Positions 46,822 through 58,090 of a DNA stretch of 64,000 nt are shown piece after piece (position 1 is the first letter of the stretch; each line of letters starts with the position of its first letter). Made by a program: the position numbers and the translations under genes. This DNA comes from Sweltsa coloradensis. Its lineage: Eukaryota; Arthropoda; Insecta; Plecoptera; Chloroperlidae. Under the pieces are notes generated by a model. That model was not told where the DNA came from. It made no database searches and worked only from the letters and a program-made list of their open reading frames with translations. The stretch is from NCBI GenBank assembly GCA_024449915.1, contig JAMZAV010002018.1:124001-188000 (forward strand), given 5' to 3'.

Positions 46822-46887
46822 ATGGCGTCGAGAAACCTGTTCTTCCCTGTATGGGCATTGAATAACCAGAGGGGGAGCGCATCCGAG
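46822..46887 (+). CDS. Unrecognised gene, first coding exon (22 codons)
   Basis: ATG at 46822 is in a good Kozak context (A at -3, G at +4). The exon reads MASRNLFFPVWALNNQRG and SASE, then donor GAG|GTAGGC after 46887, ending in phase 0. The next candidate exon at 53680 also begins in phase 0. The frame is open further upstream to an ATG at 46561, so a longer start is possible. The upstream leader has a 63-bp tandem duplication (46671-46796) and a CTCTCTTGC minisatellite (about 46562-46613). No domain is recognised. The gene model is inferred from splice signals and phase only. Confidence 0.45.
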
Positions 46888-48422
46888 GTAGGCCCTTGTG
46901 TATTATGTATTGACAATGGCAATGAGAAAGAATGAATAAATACAAATTTCAGATGATCTACTATCATCTCCAGCAAATATAGCCGAGTACGTATGCCTGA
47001 ATTGGGAGAGTTTTGACCATTAATCTGGTAAGGCTTTTCAAATTTTGACAGTTACACACGACCGCCATCTTGAAAATTTTAAAGACCGGAATTGTACCTC
47101 AAAAACCAGTCAAGGTTAATGGCTTGAAATAAGCTAATAATATAGGCATACATGTTTAAATTCACCCCTTATAAATCTATTTCGTTATGGAATTCGATAT
47201 TTTATCACTTGATTATAATTGTAAACAAGCTAGTTGTGTACCCCTACAAAAGGTCAAGGCCCAAGGCTAGGTAGTATAGTTGGGCTCTGGATGGTAAATG
47301 TTTTCCTTCAGAAAACAATGTCCATACCTTACGTCGTATTAAACAAAGTATTACATTGGAAGTGATTAATTTAGATTACTAACGCTAAATATAGGAGTAC
47401 TTGCTGAAAAGTAGTTGACCGATTTTGGTAAGTGTTTAAAGTTGAGCATAGGCCATCTGAAAAAGACCGATATTGACCTACCTCGGTTGCTTGAAATAAG
47501 TTTATAGGCCTACATAGCCTAGCAAGTTACTTACTAAATCTTGTAGGTTTTAATGGCTTAGAATAGTAAACAGGCACTGGACCAAAAGTAAGTTAACTAG
47601 GTGTATAGTGGCTAGTTGGTTGTTTTCTTCGAATTGTTTACCATACTACGCCGCAGTACTTACAAAATAGGGCTTGACTAGGCCATAGGCCTACCAATTG
47701 TTACTAGGACCTGGTGTATAATGTAAATAGGCCTAGAAATGCTCACTATCACAGCTAATCATGCTAGGAAGCCTAAGCTGGCCTAGATTAATATGCAACT
47801 TTATTGCTAGCCTAGCTAGGCTAGGTCCTAGAACATGCTAGCCGCTAGGCCTACGGCTCCGACTAGGCCTAGGCCTACGGCTCCGACTAGGCCTAGGCTG
47901 GTTTTGGTGGGGGAAAATGTTCAATAGATAAAAACTAATCACGACTAGGCCTACATGCACTTGATTTATATTATTGTTCATATTTATATAGAGCCTATAT
48001 ATTTTTTTTACATCATTAAATTCAGGTAGGCCTACATAGGCCAGGCCCTAGGCTAAGACTTTGAGCTTTTGACTAGAGACCTGGTTTTAGAATTAGGGCC
48101 TAGGAATAGGTATAGGTGAAATTATAACTGATGCTGATACACATGCCGCAGACACGCTACCGTTGCCGCCATCGCACATCATCCCGGCAGCGGCAAACCG
48201 CCTTACAGGTGGTGCATTGAAGTTTCGTTACGTCATTGGTATTATTTTTCATTAAATGCGTGTCAATTTCCAGTTTGCTTTGTATATAGGCCTTTTTTGA
48301 TGATAACTGGTATCTTTGACGTCTCTGAAATTTATTTTGGCCTACTAGCTTACTCAATTCTAAGATTCTAACAGCAATGAAAGTGACGCACCGCGAGTGG
48401 CAGCGGTGATGTGTGACCTGAT
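46888..48422. other. Intron of the second gene, TAGGCCTA-rich
   Basis: Dense TAGGCCTA motifs at 47480-48060, with GGCCTACGGCTCCGACTAG in two tandem copies at about 47846-47900. No coding exon is supported. A box of CGGCAAACCGCC near 48190 is unexplained. Confidence 0.4.
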
Positions 48423-49323
48423 ATGAGGGTCGCTGTACTGGAAGTCCAACATGAGCTAACGGTGGAAGGAATTGAGAAGAAAAAGGCGGATTATACTGAG
48501 GATGAACTTCAATGTCTGACAGTTGCTCATATAGCAAAGCACTACCCCACCCCAGAATGGGTACTTGTATATACAGACGGGTCTGCTACCCCAGGGGAGG
48601 GAAAAGCAGGGGCTGGGGTATACTGCAATGCTTTCCAGCAAGCATTGCCAGCAGGACGTAATGGAAGCAGTTATGACGGAGAAATCAAGGCAATCAAAGT
48701 AGCACTTACTAAAATAAAGGAACAGCGAATACCAAAGCAGTCATTCTCTCAGACTCCAAAGCAGCCATACAGGCCATTGTGAGTAAGGGCAAGAGAGATA
48801 GTGAGACGTTGGAGTGTAAAAGACTACTGGTCTGGCTGGTAAACAGGAAAAAAACAGGTGACCTTACAGTGGGTGCCAGCACACTGTACATACAAGGGAA
48901 CGAAGAAGCAGACAGACTCGCGAAAGAGGGGAGCAGGATGAAGTAGAACAAGAAGCCCCTATCCTTCAATGCCGTCAAATCTCATGTGAACACGGCAGTG
49001 AAAAACAACATAAAAAAGGTATGGGAGAAGGCAAGTAAAGGCAAACAGTGGCAAGGAGCAGTCACAAAAAAAACGAAGTGGAGAAATCGGCAGACTGAGA
49101 CGGCACAATTCAGATTGGAAACCGGTCATGACCTGCTAGCTACACACCTTCACAAACTAGGGATAACTGACTCAAGCACATGTACACTATGTGCTACAGA
49201 ACAGCATACCAGGGAGCACCTACGTAGATGCCCGGTACTTCAAGAAATAAGAGACGCAATGCCAAACATATGGAGGAGGCAGGAAGAGAATCCTATCTCT
49301 ACTGGGAAACACGGAAACGCATG
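48423..49323 (+). mobile_element. Non-LTR retrotransposon remnant, RNase H domain and C-terminal tail
   Basis: The first frame (48423-48782) has VLVYTDGSATPGEGKAGAGV and SYDGEIKAIKVAL, the D and E motifs of RNase H. After a frame change at about 48735 come ILSDSKAAIQAI (third acidic motif), then after another change WVPAHCTYKGNEEADRLAKE (the His-bearing motif), and from 48986 the tail RLETGHDLLATHLHKLG with CTLCATEQHTREHLRRCPVL, a Cys/His knuckle common at LINE pol C-termini. Frame changes and a stop show it is dead. It lies in an intron of the second gene, same strand. Confidence 0.85.
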
Positions 49324-50664
49324 ATGGCCAAATAGGTCAATTGCTGGCATAAGAAGAAGAAGATGTGTGACGAGTTGGCAGGCTAGTTGTTAGTATGCTA
49401 GAAGGGCAGTGTGTACAATTCAGATACGACCTTGGATTAGAAATTGTAGGCCTATGTATGTATAGGCATTTAACAGAGCTTGGCTAGTAATTTTAGAAAA
49501 AGTAGTAATTTTGACAATAATTGTCAAAATTTTGTCAAAAAAAAAAGCTCAAAGTGGTGGCCCAGGGAATAATTATATTCCCTGGGCCACCACTTTGAGC
49601 TTGGACAATGGCGCAGAACGCATATAGGAGGTAACATTCGGCACAGGTAACATTCGAAGAACCTTGACAGATGAAGCGCTTGAACCAATACGTCAACTTA
49701 GTCTAAAATGTCATAGTTTATAGTTTCTATACGTTTTGAATTATTTTGTGACGCGTATTATCACTTGTTACTAGAGCTGCCACGATTCCACTTTTTTGCC
49801 GATTCAGATTCTGTCATCTATCGACACCAATTCCTGTTTGCTTTAAGCCATGGGAATAGAATTACATTACTATTACCTAATTAATTACCATTTGGGTGGT
49901 GCTATCGAAACTATTGTTGATGATTTAATCCAGTTGATAATAGTTTTTTATTACTTAACCAACCAAAATGAATTAACTAAAAAGTGTTTAATTCAGTAGG
50001 CAACAATAAATTATTAAATATTACCTACCGGATTAATTTATTAGTAATAGTTTCGATACAACTACCCCACCACCATTGAGTCACGGAAATAAAACTTAAC
50101 CTTAATTTAATTACTTTTAATTTAATTTTAATATAATTACAAAATTATTTATTTATTAATAAAATAAAAGCCTAATAAATAAATTCATATTAATTATTAA
50201 TAGGCCTACATTTTATTTAAATAAATAAAAATAATAATTATAGAGTTATTATAATAATATAATATCATATTATAAATACAATTAATTGGTCGAGTCATTT
50301 GGCTGTGTCGAATATATTTTATTGCTTACGTTGGCGAAATGACCCGATCAATAATTTGGATCGTAAAAGCCTTAAATTAGAAATATATTATATATTATAC
50401 AATTTAATAAATTTAATTAAAAAAATTAAAAATTAATTAATAATAAAAATTACAATAATAATAATAATAAAAAACAAAACAACAAAAGAAGCGATGCATA
50501 CTCATTCCCAACAATGTCTGGTTGAGGGGAGTTCTTCCCACCGAAATATTATATTCTAGTGTCTTGTGATAATGATAATGATAATGCTTCATTCTCTATG
50601 GCATATAGGCCTACATGGTATATGGTAACTCTTTTATGGGGAGAAAGAGAATTTAGTGCTATGG

Positions 50665-50667
<3 letters not shown>
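49324..50667. other. Intronic, AT-rich, with a perfect hairpin
   Basis: Holds the 58-nt hairpin at 49545-49602. CTAGAGCTGCCACGATTCC at 49771 resembles a hAT terminus without a found partner. 49900-50460 is very AT-rich. No exon is seen. Confidence 0.4.
49545..49602. repeat. Perfect 26-bp inverted repeat with 6-nt loop
   Basis: Left arm 49545-49570 (AAGCTCAAAGTGGTGGCCCA and then GGGAAT), loop AATTAT, right arm 49577-49602. No mismatch. It follows the LINE remnant by about 220 bp. Function unknown. Confidence 0.95.

Positions 50668-50725
<58 letters not shown>
50668..50725. repeat. (TTA)n microsatellite
   Basis: About 19 copies of TTA. It explains the poly-isoleucine frames on both strands here. 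Confidence 0.97.
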
Positions 50726-50726
<1 letters not shown>

Positions 50727-52569
50727 AACATTAGTTCATTATTAGTTAATTATTTTAAAATTATTATCAATAATAAAAAAATAATGATCAATTAATAATT
50801 GGTAATAATTTACAATCAACAAAACGTAAATTTACCCAGTTTCCCATCATTTAGTGAATTACATATCTGGTCTTTGACTGTCATTCTTCCCACACGACTT
50901 GGTTCTCCATAAACATGAGTGGGCGTAAGTGATTTACGATTGGGTAATCTTCAGTTTTGAATATGAAGCTAATAACAAAATTGGATGAGAAGAAAATTTG
51001 AATTGCAAAAAAAAAACTAGTTCGCGACGAAAAATGCATAGGCCCTAATAACCTTCATGAGGAAGAAGAAGATGAGTTAACGAGCTTGGCGTTGGTGCTG
51101 ATACGGTGACACTCATTTACCAAACTAAATGATGTTGGAACAAAGTGTAGTGATTGATTGATATTTGATGATAAGCGACACGATTAAAACAAAATGTAAC
51201 ACATAACGTAAATTTTGCACAAAAATATGCCATTGTATATCACTATTAATTATTTTTTCGGATTCGAATTGCAAGAGAGAATTTTCAAAGTAACAATACC
51301 TACGTACTTGGTACATGGCTGTTGAATGACACGACGACACACATTAGGCGGCTGCAATAATCCAATGATGTCTCTGGTGGTGGAGGTTCGTGGTTCGAGT
51401 CGAAGCACTGACATCACAAAGCACTCACAAAGGTTTAAAACTGATTGTGCACGGCTATAAATACGTAGCACGAAAATTATTGAAGAGATATGCCCTGTTG
51501 GCCAATAAAGATTTCTACTTATCAATCAAAACACTTGGTCTAAAACTTGTGTTTAATATAATTCACTGTATTCACGCCACCACACTACCGCACGCGCACA
51601 CACACTCGGCCCGGCCGCCCGAGCTACTCTTACAGCGGTTCCGCGAGTACTGGTTGGTTTCAGTTGCTGTCTATCTTGGCTGGCAAACGCACACGGTAAT
51701 CTGGGACCAGTTTGTGATGCACTATTGCAATACAGCCTTGAACCAGATGCACGCGAGTAACAATGTAACCTCAACATTTACTTGGTGACCTTCCCGACCC
51801 TCAGCGCCCAATGACACGTTGATGCATGTCGTGGGGTACACGGTGAGGCAAGTGACCCTCATTGTAAATAAACGCCGTGTACTGGAAACGTAATGTCCCT
51901 AATGAACAATACCTAAATATTCGACGGTATTTTATCGCATGTCCCGAAATATTACCAGATAAGATCTCTTCGTTATTTTGCCCTCGGGACATTACCTTTG
52001 CAATTATTCAACACCATATTTACATAGTTGGTCCAGTCAAGAGCAGTGATTCCAACCTTTTTTGAGTCGAGGCACACCTAGTAACAATGTAGCCGTTAGG
52101 CGGCACAGCACAGTGCCATTGTTGAAACAATAGTTCCCCATTAGTCCGCGTGATGAAGATGATTTTTCTTGTTTATCAAGGACAACGAGAAATATGCCGC
52201 CTCAACGACTGAAGAAGACATAGATAAAACCCCACCCCAGTGAGGATTGCCGTTGGCGGGATTCAAACACATGATCTCCCGAATCAGAGTGACACGAGCT
52301 GCCTGTCGGTTGTGCACGAACAAGATTATATCACCGAGTTGTTTATCCACTAAATCCAAGTAGTTTTGAGTATACTTTACAAGGCCTATTAATATTTAAC
52401 TCGTATCAAATGCCAGTTCTCGTGCAACTAGAGAATTTAAGCACGCGTCAACTGAAAATTGCAATTTTTGTTAATTGTTTCTATATGGCTAACAAAAATA
52501 TCGATAATCTACGACTGGTAGGCCTATCTACATGCTTTCTTTCTCTGTAGTTAATATCTAACACACATA
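50726..52569. other. Intronic, no gene supported
   Basis: The 132-codon frame at 51390-51788 is open but shows no domain or bounded splice sites. tRNA-like box-B blocks occur near 51388 (GTGGTTCGAGTCG) and, in reverse, near 52258 (GGCGGGATTCAAAC), probably SINE fragments. A GGGACATTAC motif is mirrored between 51890 and 51995. Confidence 0.35.
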
Positions 52570-52885
52570 ACAAAAACTTGTAAAAATACAGCCAAACCTT
52601 ACACACTCAAAAAAGGGCCAAGCTCATTCTACCCTTCCACATTTGTGCATTCTTAATTTATAAACGTACAGAGTCCCGTAACAGCGTCCTTGAAAAGCTT
52701 GGCAAAATAGAATTTGCCACATTAATTTAAACTTAATAGTTCATCCAAGTTCTTTATTTCTAATTAATTTAAAAGTAATATCATGCAAATTCTATTTTGC
52801 CAAGCTTTTCAAGGATGCTGTTACGGGACACTGTACGTTTATGAATTAAGAATGCGCAAATGTGGAAAGGTAGAAGGAGCTTGGC
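52570..52885. mobile_element. Foldback MITE (copy 2 of the 44788 family)
   Basis: AAACTTGTAAAAATACAGCC and AAACCTTACA match the left end of 44788. GTCCTTGAAAAGCTTGGCAA is mirrored by TTGCCAAGCTTTTCAAGGA, and TATAAACGTACAG by CTGTACGTTTATG. The outer right end is missing. Confidence 0.75.
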
Positions 52886-52979
52886 CAAAGTTGATTTAAT
52901 TTCTATGGAATTATCAATTAACAATAGGATGTAAAATATCTAGTGGCCCAAAGACTTGCTTTTTGTAAACAATGTAGTC

Positions 52980-53410
52980 GATCATTGTCAAATAACTCCC
53001 AGCAAACTTTTTCAACTTTTTCTTTCAAAAGACCCTATATCACTATTACCTTAATGTCCATGTAAAATATGAACGTTGTATCCCCACCCGTTTGGCCAGA
53101 ATCGCGGGCCGATTGAAACTGACGAATGAGACCGTAGTAGCAGTAGTAGCTAACATCCTTAAAGTGATTTTGAGCATGTTTCAAGCCATTTTTTCACCAA
53201 GAAGAAATGCTCGTATCCCAACCAAATTTGGCATGTGTTGTCAGGTACCTAAATCCCCTCGATTTTGATAGTTTTCAAGTTTACATCACGTTTCATGACG
53301 GCTGGGTGACACCTCGAAATCACCCCAACTCTGCTTGCTGTATAAGGTGCCCGAGTGTGTGGCGCACCGCGGCTTGGCTGCGGCGCTCTAACGGGCACTT
53401 AGATGTACAT
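52980..53410 (-). mobile_element. Type-F composite repeat, reverse copy
   Basis: GTATCCCCACCCGTTTGGCC (type-A inner) is followed by F sequence in reverse: CCAACCAAATTTGGCATG to GCGCTCTAACGGGCACTTA. Same joint structure as 43549-44050. Confidence 0.6.
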
Positions 53411-53679
53411 GCTTTCTTTCTCTGTGGTTAAAATACCGTTCTCTGATTGGCCATTGTTCGCGCGTCAATGTCGTCGGCGCCGATAGGTTGGTTTGGTCGG
53501 CTTTAATTTGAAATTACCCTGCAGATAATTAGCTGTGTAAAGTAGTGGGTCGACTCAATATGCGATTTTATTTATTAGTGTGGCAAGGGCAAAGCTGTCT
53601 GCAATAATTGTTGAATGTGTGAATTTGACACTTGTAATTACTACGTGATTTTCTGGAATTAATTTTGATTTGGTTTCAG

Positions 53680-53937
53680 CCCACGCCTGGAACTTCCAGA
53701 GGAACGGAGCAGGTGACAGTGAAGACAGAAGAGGAAGAGATGGAGACGGATGCGGAGATGGTGGTGGACATGGAGGAGACGGTGGAGACGGTGAAGACGG
53801 AAGAGATGGAGACGGAGGTGGAGATGATGGAGGAGACGATAGGGGAGTCGGTCGCTTCATTCACAACTCCACCACCTCGTCCAATGAGATCGTGGAGCAA
53901 GAAAGATTTCACGCGAATTACAGAAATGGCTAGGAAG
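53680..53937 (+). CDS. Unrecognised gene, acidic exon (86 codons)
   Basis: Acceptor TTGGTTTCAG ends at 53679; donor AAG|GTGGGT follows 53937. Both ends are phase 0. It reads PTPGTSRGTEQVTVKTEEEE, a long Glu/Met/Val/Thr run (EEMETEVEMMEETI), then ASFTTPPPRPMRSWSKKDF and TRITEMARK. The acidic part is low-complexity and likely disordered; the basic SWSKKDFTRITEMARK end looks like a folded or binding segment. The frame runs past the donor to a stop at 53989, so intron retention would add 17 residues. Role unknown; a nuclear protein is one guess from composition. No family match is claimed. Confidence 0.6.
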
Positions 53938-54319
53938 GTGGGTATAACCGTACCAGTACACCACTCAGATTCAATCATTTCACAACTTTGATCCAGTACA
54001 CAACAATGATTTATTATTTATATAGGCCTAGGCTTATACAAGTCTCGTCACAATTTTACTTTTTGGGATATGTCACCTAATTTGACCAGAGTCCCGATGT
54101 CAGTTTCACAAGTTTTAAACTCCATTGAACAGAAAAATGCCACACTGTAATGCTCAAAACACTGGCTCGAATGCTCTCTGTTTACAAAAATATGCATAAA
54201 ACATTTCCAAAATTTGTCATCCTTGGATCAAGGCAACACTTCTAAGCTAACATAAATATATTATATATTTAAAAAAAACAGCTTCAAATCAGCAAATGAT
54301 TTTGGTATTGTCATAAGAC

Positions 54320-54848
54320 TAGAGTTGCACAATGTCAATTGACCGGTCAAATACTTTTGGTCAATTGACCAATCAATTGACTTAAAGATAACATGTGTAT
54401 ATTGCATTTAAAACTTAAAATTATTTGAATTTTTATATTTGAATTTGAATTTTTATGTAAACGATAACATTTCTTTCTTTCTTTTTCAATTAAAAATGTT
54501 TTAATTAGGTAATATTTTATTGTAATCATTATTTATTATGTAGTTATATTATGAATTATAATGACAAATAGAATATAATAGCTTCTGGGTAAGCTGAAGC
54601 TGAATCGGAGAAAGGGACTGATGACAGCATGACAGCATCGACGATGATGATGACGATGATGATATGCCACTTAATATGCATTTAACAAGCTTTTAAATAA
54701 AAAAAGCTTTTGTCACCACAACATTTAAAAAATAATAATACTAATTATTTAAAAAATAAAATTCATGATTTTTTACATTTGACCGTCAATTGACCGTTGA
54801 CCAGTCAATTGACCAAATTTGAATTTGACCAGTCAAATCCCATCCCTA
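54320..54848. mobile_element. hAT MITE, 529 bp, with 8-bp target duplication
   Basis: Target duplication CATAAGAC at 54312-54319 and 54849-54856. Ends TAGAGTTGCAC (degraded) and GGGATGGGATTT-like (ATCCCATCCCTA at the right). The subterminal GGTCAATTGACC pattern is mirrored on both sides. It lies in an intron of the second gene. Confidence 0.9.
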
Positions 54849-55112
54849 CATAAGACTAAACTTAAACTGTTGTATTCTTAGTTGATGATTTATGCATATT
54901 TTGGGATATCTGATTTTGTTACACAAGAAAAAACAATGACAGATTGACATATACCTTGACTCCAGCCAATCACAAAACTAGATCTAGAGCACCAAGTCAA
55001 GAGAGAAATGATGTAGCAGTGACAAAACACATGTAGTAAGCAATACACTATTCACACAAATATAGACCATATGTGTATAATAGTAGTAAGTGGTATTCTT
55101 TGTTGTCTGCAG

Positions 55113-55229
55113 GTAGTCATAAAAGGATCTATAAAATATCAAAAAGAATTAATAAGGATTCGAAAAGCGTTCTTCAGACTACGAGGAGAGAGAAATACAC
55201 GAACAAAGTTATACAATGCACTGTAACAT
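55113..55229 (+). CDS. Unrecognised gene, possible alternative terminal exon (38 codons)
   Basis: A good acceptor TTGTTGTCTGCAG ends at 55112. In phase 0 it reads VVIKGSIKYQKELIRIRKAF, then FRLRGERNTRTKLYNAL and a stop at 55227-55229. The strongly basic, helix-like sequence follows well on the basic end of the previous exon and is in frame. If used, it ends the protein after about 146 residues and excludes the exons at 57995-61381, making it an alternative terminal exon. It could also be chance. No poly-A signal is close, but AATAAA occurs at about 55321. Confidence 0.4.
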
Positions 55230-55508
55230 TTTTTTGTAAAATTACCCTTACCATGGGCCTGTAATTTAAAAAGTTGTGGATACTTAAGTATGAAATACCT
55301 ATCTTGTATACTTTCTTTCGAATAAAGTATACGCTGGTCACTTACAAACACCCCCAATAAATGGGTAATTTAAAGAAAGGATAGCTTCATTTACGCTTAC
55401 CGTGCTGTTGAAAACACATGTCCATTGGATACTTAAAATTAAAAGCGTATTTCTATTTAATAAACCTAACATATTATAATAGTAAACCACCAATGAACGG
55501 GTATTTAG

Positions 55509-55768
55509 CACATAATAAATTTCAGAGTTGTTCTGAATCGGCCTTGTTGATTCTGGCGTTGATCCGCGGGTGTTCGCACTGTCCATACCACTGATTGATA
55601 TATTTCCTATTAAAAATATCGATCTTTGGTTGGTTATCGCTCACTCGTCGATTGCGTCGGGGCCTGCAGGGTTGGCTTGGTCGCTTTGATTTAAAGTCCC
55701 CCACTGAAAATCTGTTATATAACTGAGTGGGTAGTCTGTAAATAAAAATTTATTTATTTATTTATTTA
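55509..55768 (+). mobile_element. SINE family 1, 3' part
   Basis: GTTGTTCTGAATCGGCCTTG through ATATAACTGAGTGGGTAG and an (ATTT)n tail match the 3' half of 1774-2205. The tRNA-like head is missing. Confidence 0.8.
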
Positions 55769-55849
55769 AGGGGTATCTTTGGGGGGACAGTGGGCCCAAA
55801 AATGTAAAAAAACAACTTTGAACTCAACAAATTTAATCATTTGCACCTT

Positions 55850-56130
55850 GATAGCGAACGAACAACAAAAAGATGTAATATCCAACCAAATACAAAAATT
55901 TGTAAAAAAAAAACGGCAGCCAAGCTCTCCTTCAAAAGTCTTCGGCTGTGAATGCTGTGAGATATAGAAGTTGAGCCAAGCTTTTTATTCTTTCTCCCTA
56001 GTTTCGCTTTTAAAATAAGTAAGATCATTTCGCCTGTTGACGAGCGCCAAGCCAACGATTTTTGTGGTAAAAAAGTAAAATTTTTAAACTCGAAATCATA
56101 AAAAATGGCTTGGCCATTGAATTTGGTTCA
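55850..56130. mobile_element. Single arm of the 21350 foldback family
   Basis: CGGCAGCCAAGCTCTCCTTC, TCTTCGGCTGTGAATGCTG and GACGAGCGCCAAGCCAACG match the left arm at 21421-21600. The other arm is absent. Confidence 0.75.
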
Positions 56131-57184
56131 TGGCCAAGAATTTTATTCTTCAGGGTATGTGCGTGCGCGTGACACCTTGCAGACGAGTGTTTTTTCTAAA
56201 TGCAAAAAAACACAAAATGCGACCTTCAATCAACTCAATTGTAAGCGTGGGGATTCGCAAATATTTTTCGCGTGAAAAATGGATCCAGACGAGGCCAAAT
56301 TTACGATTTCTGAAGGAACGTTTGCGTAACACTTTCCCCGAAATTTCACGTCCAAGGACTGAGAATACAATAATTACACTCAGGAAGTCTAAGCCGTCGC
56401 AAAAAGTCATCTTCGGCGGTCGGGGCAATCAATCAGTGGCGCCGGAAGTACATTTTTGGTAGGGAGGGGGCATTAAGAAATGTCTATGATTGCCCAATGC
56501 CCATGAAACAATTATTGTTTCGGGAAAAGCATGTAAGCCTATCCTGGCACTATGGGGGGTCCAGTTAGTGCAAGTCAGGGACCATCATTTTATTTAATTT
56601 CGAACATAGCAAATGGTGGCATACTACTAAGATCTTTAGCGTGTTACGTCGATAGTCTATCAATTTGTTAAGATTCTCATAATGCCAGTTTAAAAATCTT
56701 GCCACTTAAAAATTCAACGATGCTCTTGTTTGATATTGAGGGGGGCGGGGCATAAGTATAGTCTAGAGTCTAGACTCACTTAATTTTGCAGGGAGCGGGG
56801 GGGGGGGGGGAGTGCCACTGATGGCATCGGAACCCAGTCGCCTTTGAAAATGGCATCCACTGGCCTGAAGAATTCGGACGCGTTTCCTGCCTATACAAGC
56901 TAAGCCAACGGCAACATTCCTAATCCTGAGTCTCACTCGCAGACCGTCCAGCGGAGAGAACACATCGTTGTATGCTAGGAGCGTTGAGCGCTAGGAGGGA
57001 CGAACGGCAAAGAGTACATTATAAATAATATTCATTTTGTTACAGATAGACCAATGTATGTCTCAGCAGTTTCACACATGACACGTTCATCGAGTAACAG
57101 TTTAATTCATAATTTGTCTGTCATGTAATAACAGGTAAAGGTGACGTCGAACAGTTAATTACCAGTGCCAATGCTAATATTCTT
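56131..57184. other. Intronic; DNA-element trace
   Basis: The overlapping ORFs at 56130-56462 (plus) and 56150-56428 (minus) lack splice bounds and domains. CAGTGGCGCCGGAAG at 56436 resembles the CAGTGGCG element ends. A G run occurs at about 56799-56810. Confidence 0.35.
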
Positions 57185-57660
57185 GTATGTTATAGCTTTG
57201 CCAGGGTTTATACTGACTGTACTATGAGCACATAATTACCAGCACTTTAACCATAATAATATTGTATGTTTTAGCTTTTCCAGGGTTCATACCGAGATGT
57301 ACGATGAACACATAATTACCAGAGCTTCAACCATAATAATCTTGTATGTTTTAGCTTTGCCAGGGTTCATACCGAGATGTACGATGAACACATAATTACC
57401 AGGGCTTCAACCATAATAATCTTGTATGTTTTAGCTTTGCCAGGGTTTATACCGAGATGTACGATGAACACATAATTACCAGAGCTTCAACCATAATAAT
57501 CTTGTATGTTTTAGCTTTGCCAGGGTTCATACCGAGATGTACGATGAACACATAATTACCAACGCTTCAACTTTGACATTCTTGTATGTTATAGCTTTGC
57601 CAGGGTTTATACCGAGATGTACGATGAACACAATTACCAGCTCTTGAACCATAACATGAT
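57185..57660. repeat. 80-bp minisatellite, six copies
   Basis: Units start TATGTT(A/T)TAGCTTTGCC at 57185, 57265, 57345, 57425, 57505 and 57585, each with ATACCGAGATGTACGATGAA and CACATAATTACCAG. Middle copies are nearly identical; outer ones diverge. Intronic. Confidence 0.95.
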
Positions 57661-57674
57661 TGTACGTAATAATA

Positions 57675-57920
57675 GCATACAACTCGTTTTGCTACATGCC
57701 CTGCGTACCCCTAAAATAACCCTTATGGACATGGTTTCTCAATGTACATGGCCTTATTATTTTAAGAGTCAATGGATGGGTATATTTACGATGAACCAGT
57801 TGAAATAATGGTATACTACTCGTTTTATTACAAGCCCTGCGTACCCCTAAAATAAACCTAATGGACATGGTTTCTCAATGTACACGTCCTTATTATTTTA
57901 AGAGTCCAATGGATGGGTAA
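57675..57920. repeat. Two-copy tandem repeat, about 140 bp
   Basis: CTGCGTACCCCTAAAATAA, GGACATGGTTTCTCAATGTA and TTTTAAGAGTC occur twice, near 57700 and 57837. The ORF at 57617-57808 is a shadow. Confidence 0.85.
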
Positions 57921-57994
57921 TTTTAATTGCACTGTATATGAAATTGTTACTTCCATATACTGTATACTTAATTTCACAAGGAAAAATTTTACAG

Positions 57995-58090
57995 TGTGAA
58001 GTTGTCGAACAACGCCTCCGCCTCCGCCGCCTCCGCTTACAACTCCGCCTTAGGAGGGATACATGGAAACCGTTGCGGAAAAAGACTGAG
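57995..58090 (+). CDS. Unrecognised gene, possible Arg/Leu-rich exon (32 codons)
   Basis: Acceptor ATTTTACAG ends at 57994; donor GAG|GTAGGC follows 58090. It is 96 bp, phase 0 at both ends, fitting the exons before (53937) and after (60815). It reads CEVVEQRLRLRRLRLQLRLR, then RDTWKPLRKKTE. The Arg/Leu run comes from a CGCCTC repeat, so it might be simple sequence rather than coding. The non-repeat end and clean splice sites favour a real exon. Confidence 0.4.

Noticed and set aside
50549..50795. Poly-isoleucine ORFs
   Set aside because: They are translations of the (TTA)n microsatellite.
51390..51788. 132-codon ORF
   Set aside because: No domain, splice bounds or repeat-family protein motif could be recognised; the region has retroelement-like debris around it.
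56130..56462. Overlapping ORFs on both strands
   Set aside because: No splice sites or family motifs, and they start inside a foldback-element arm.
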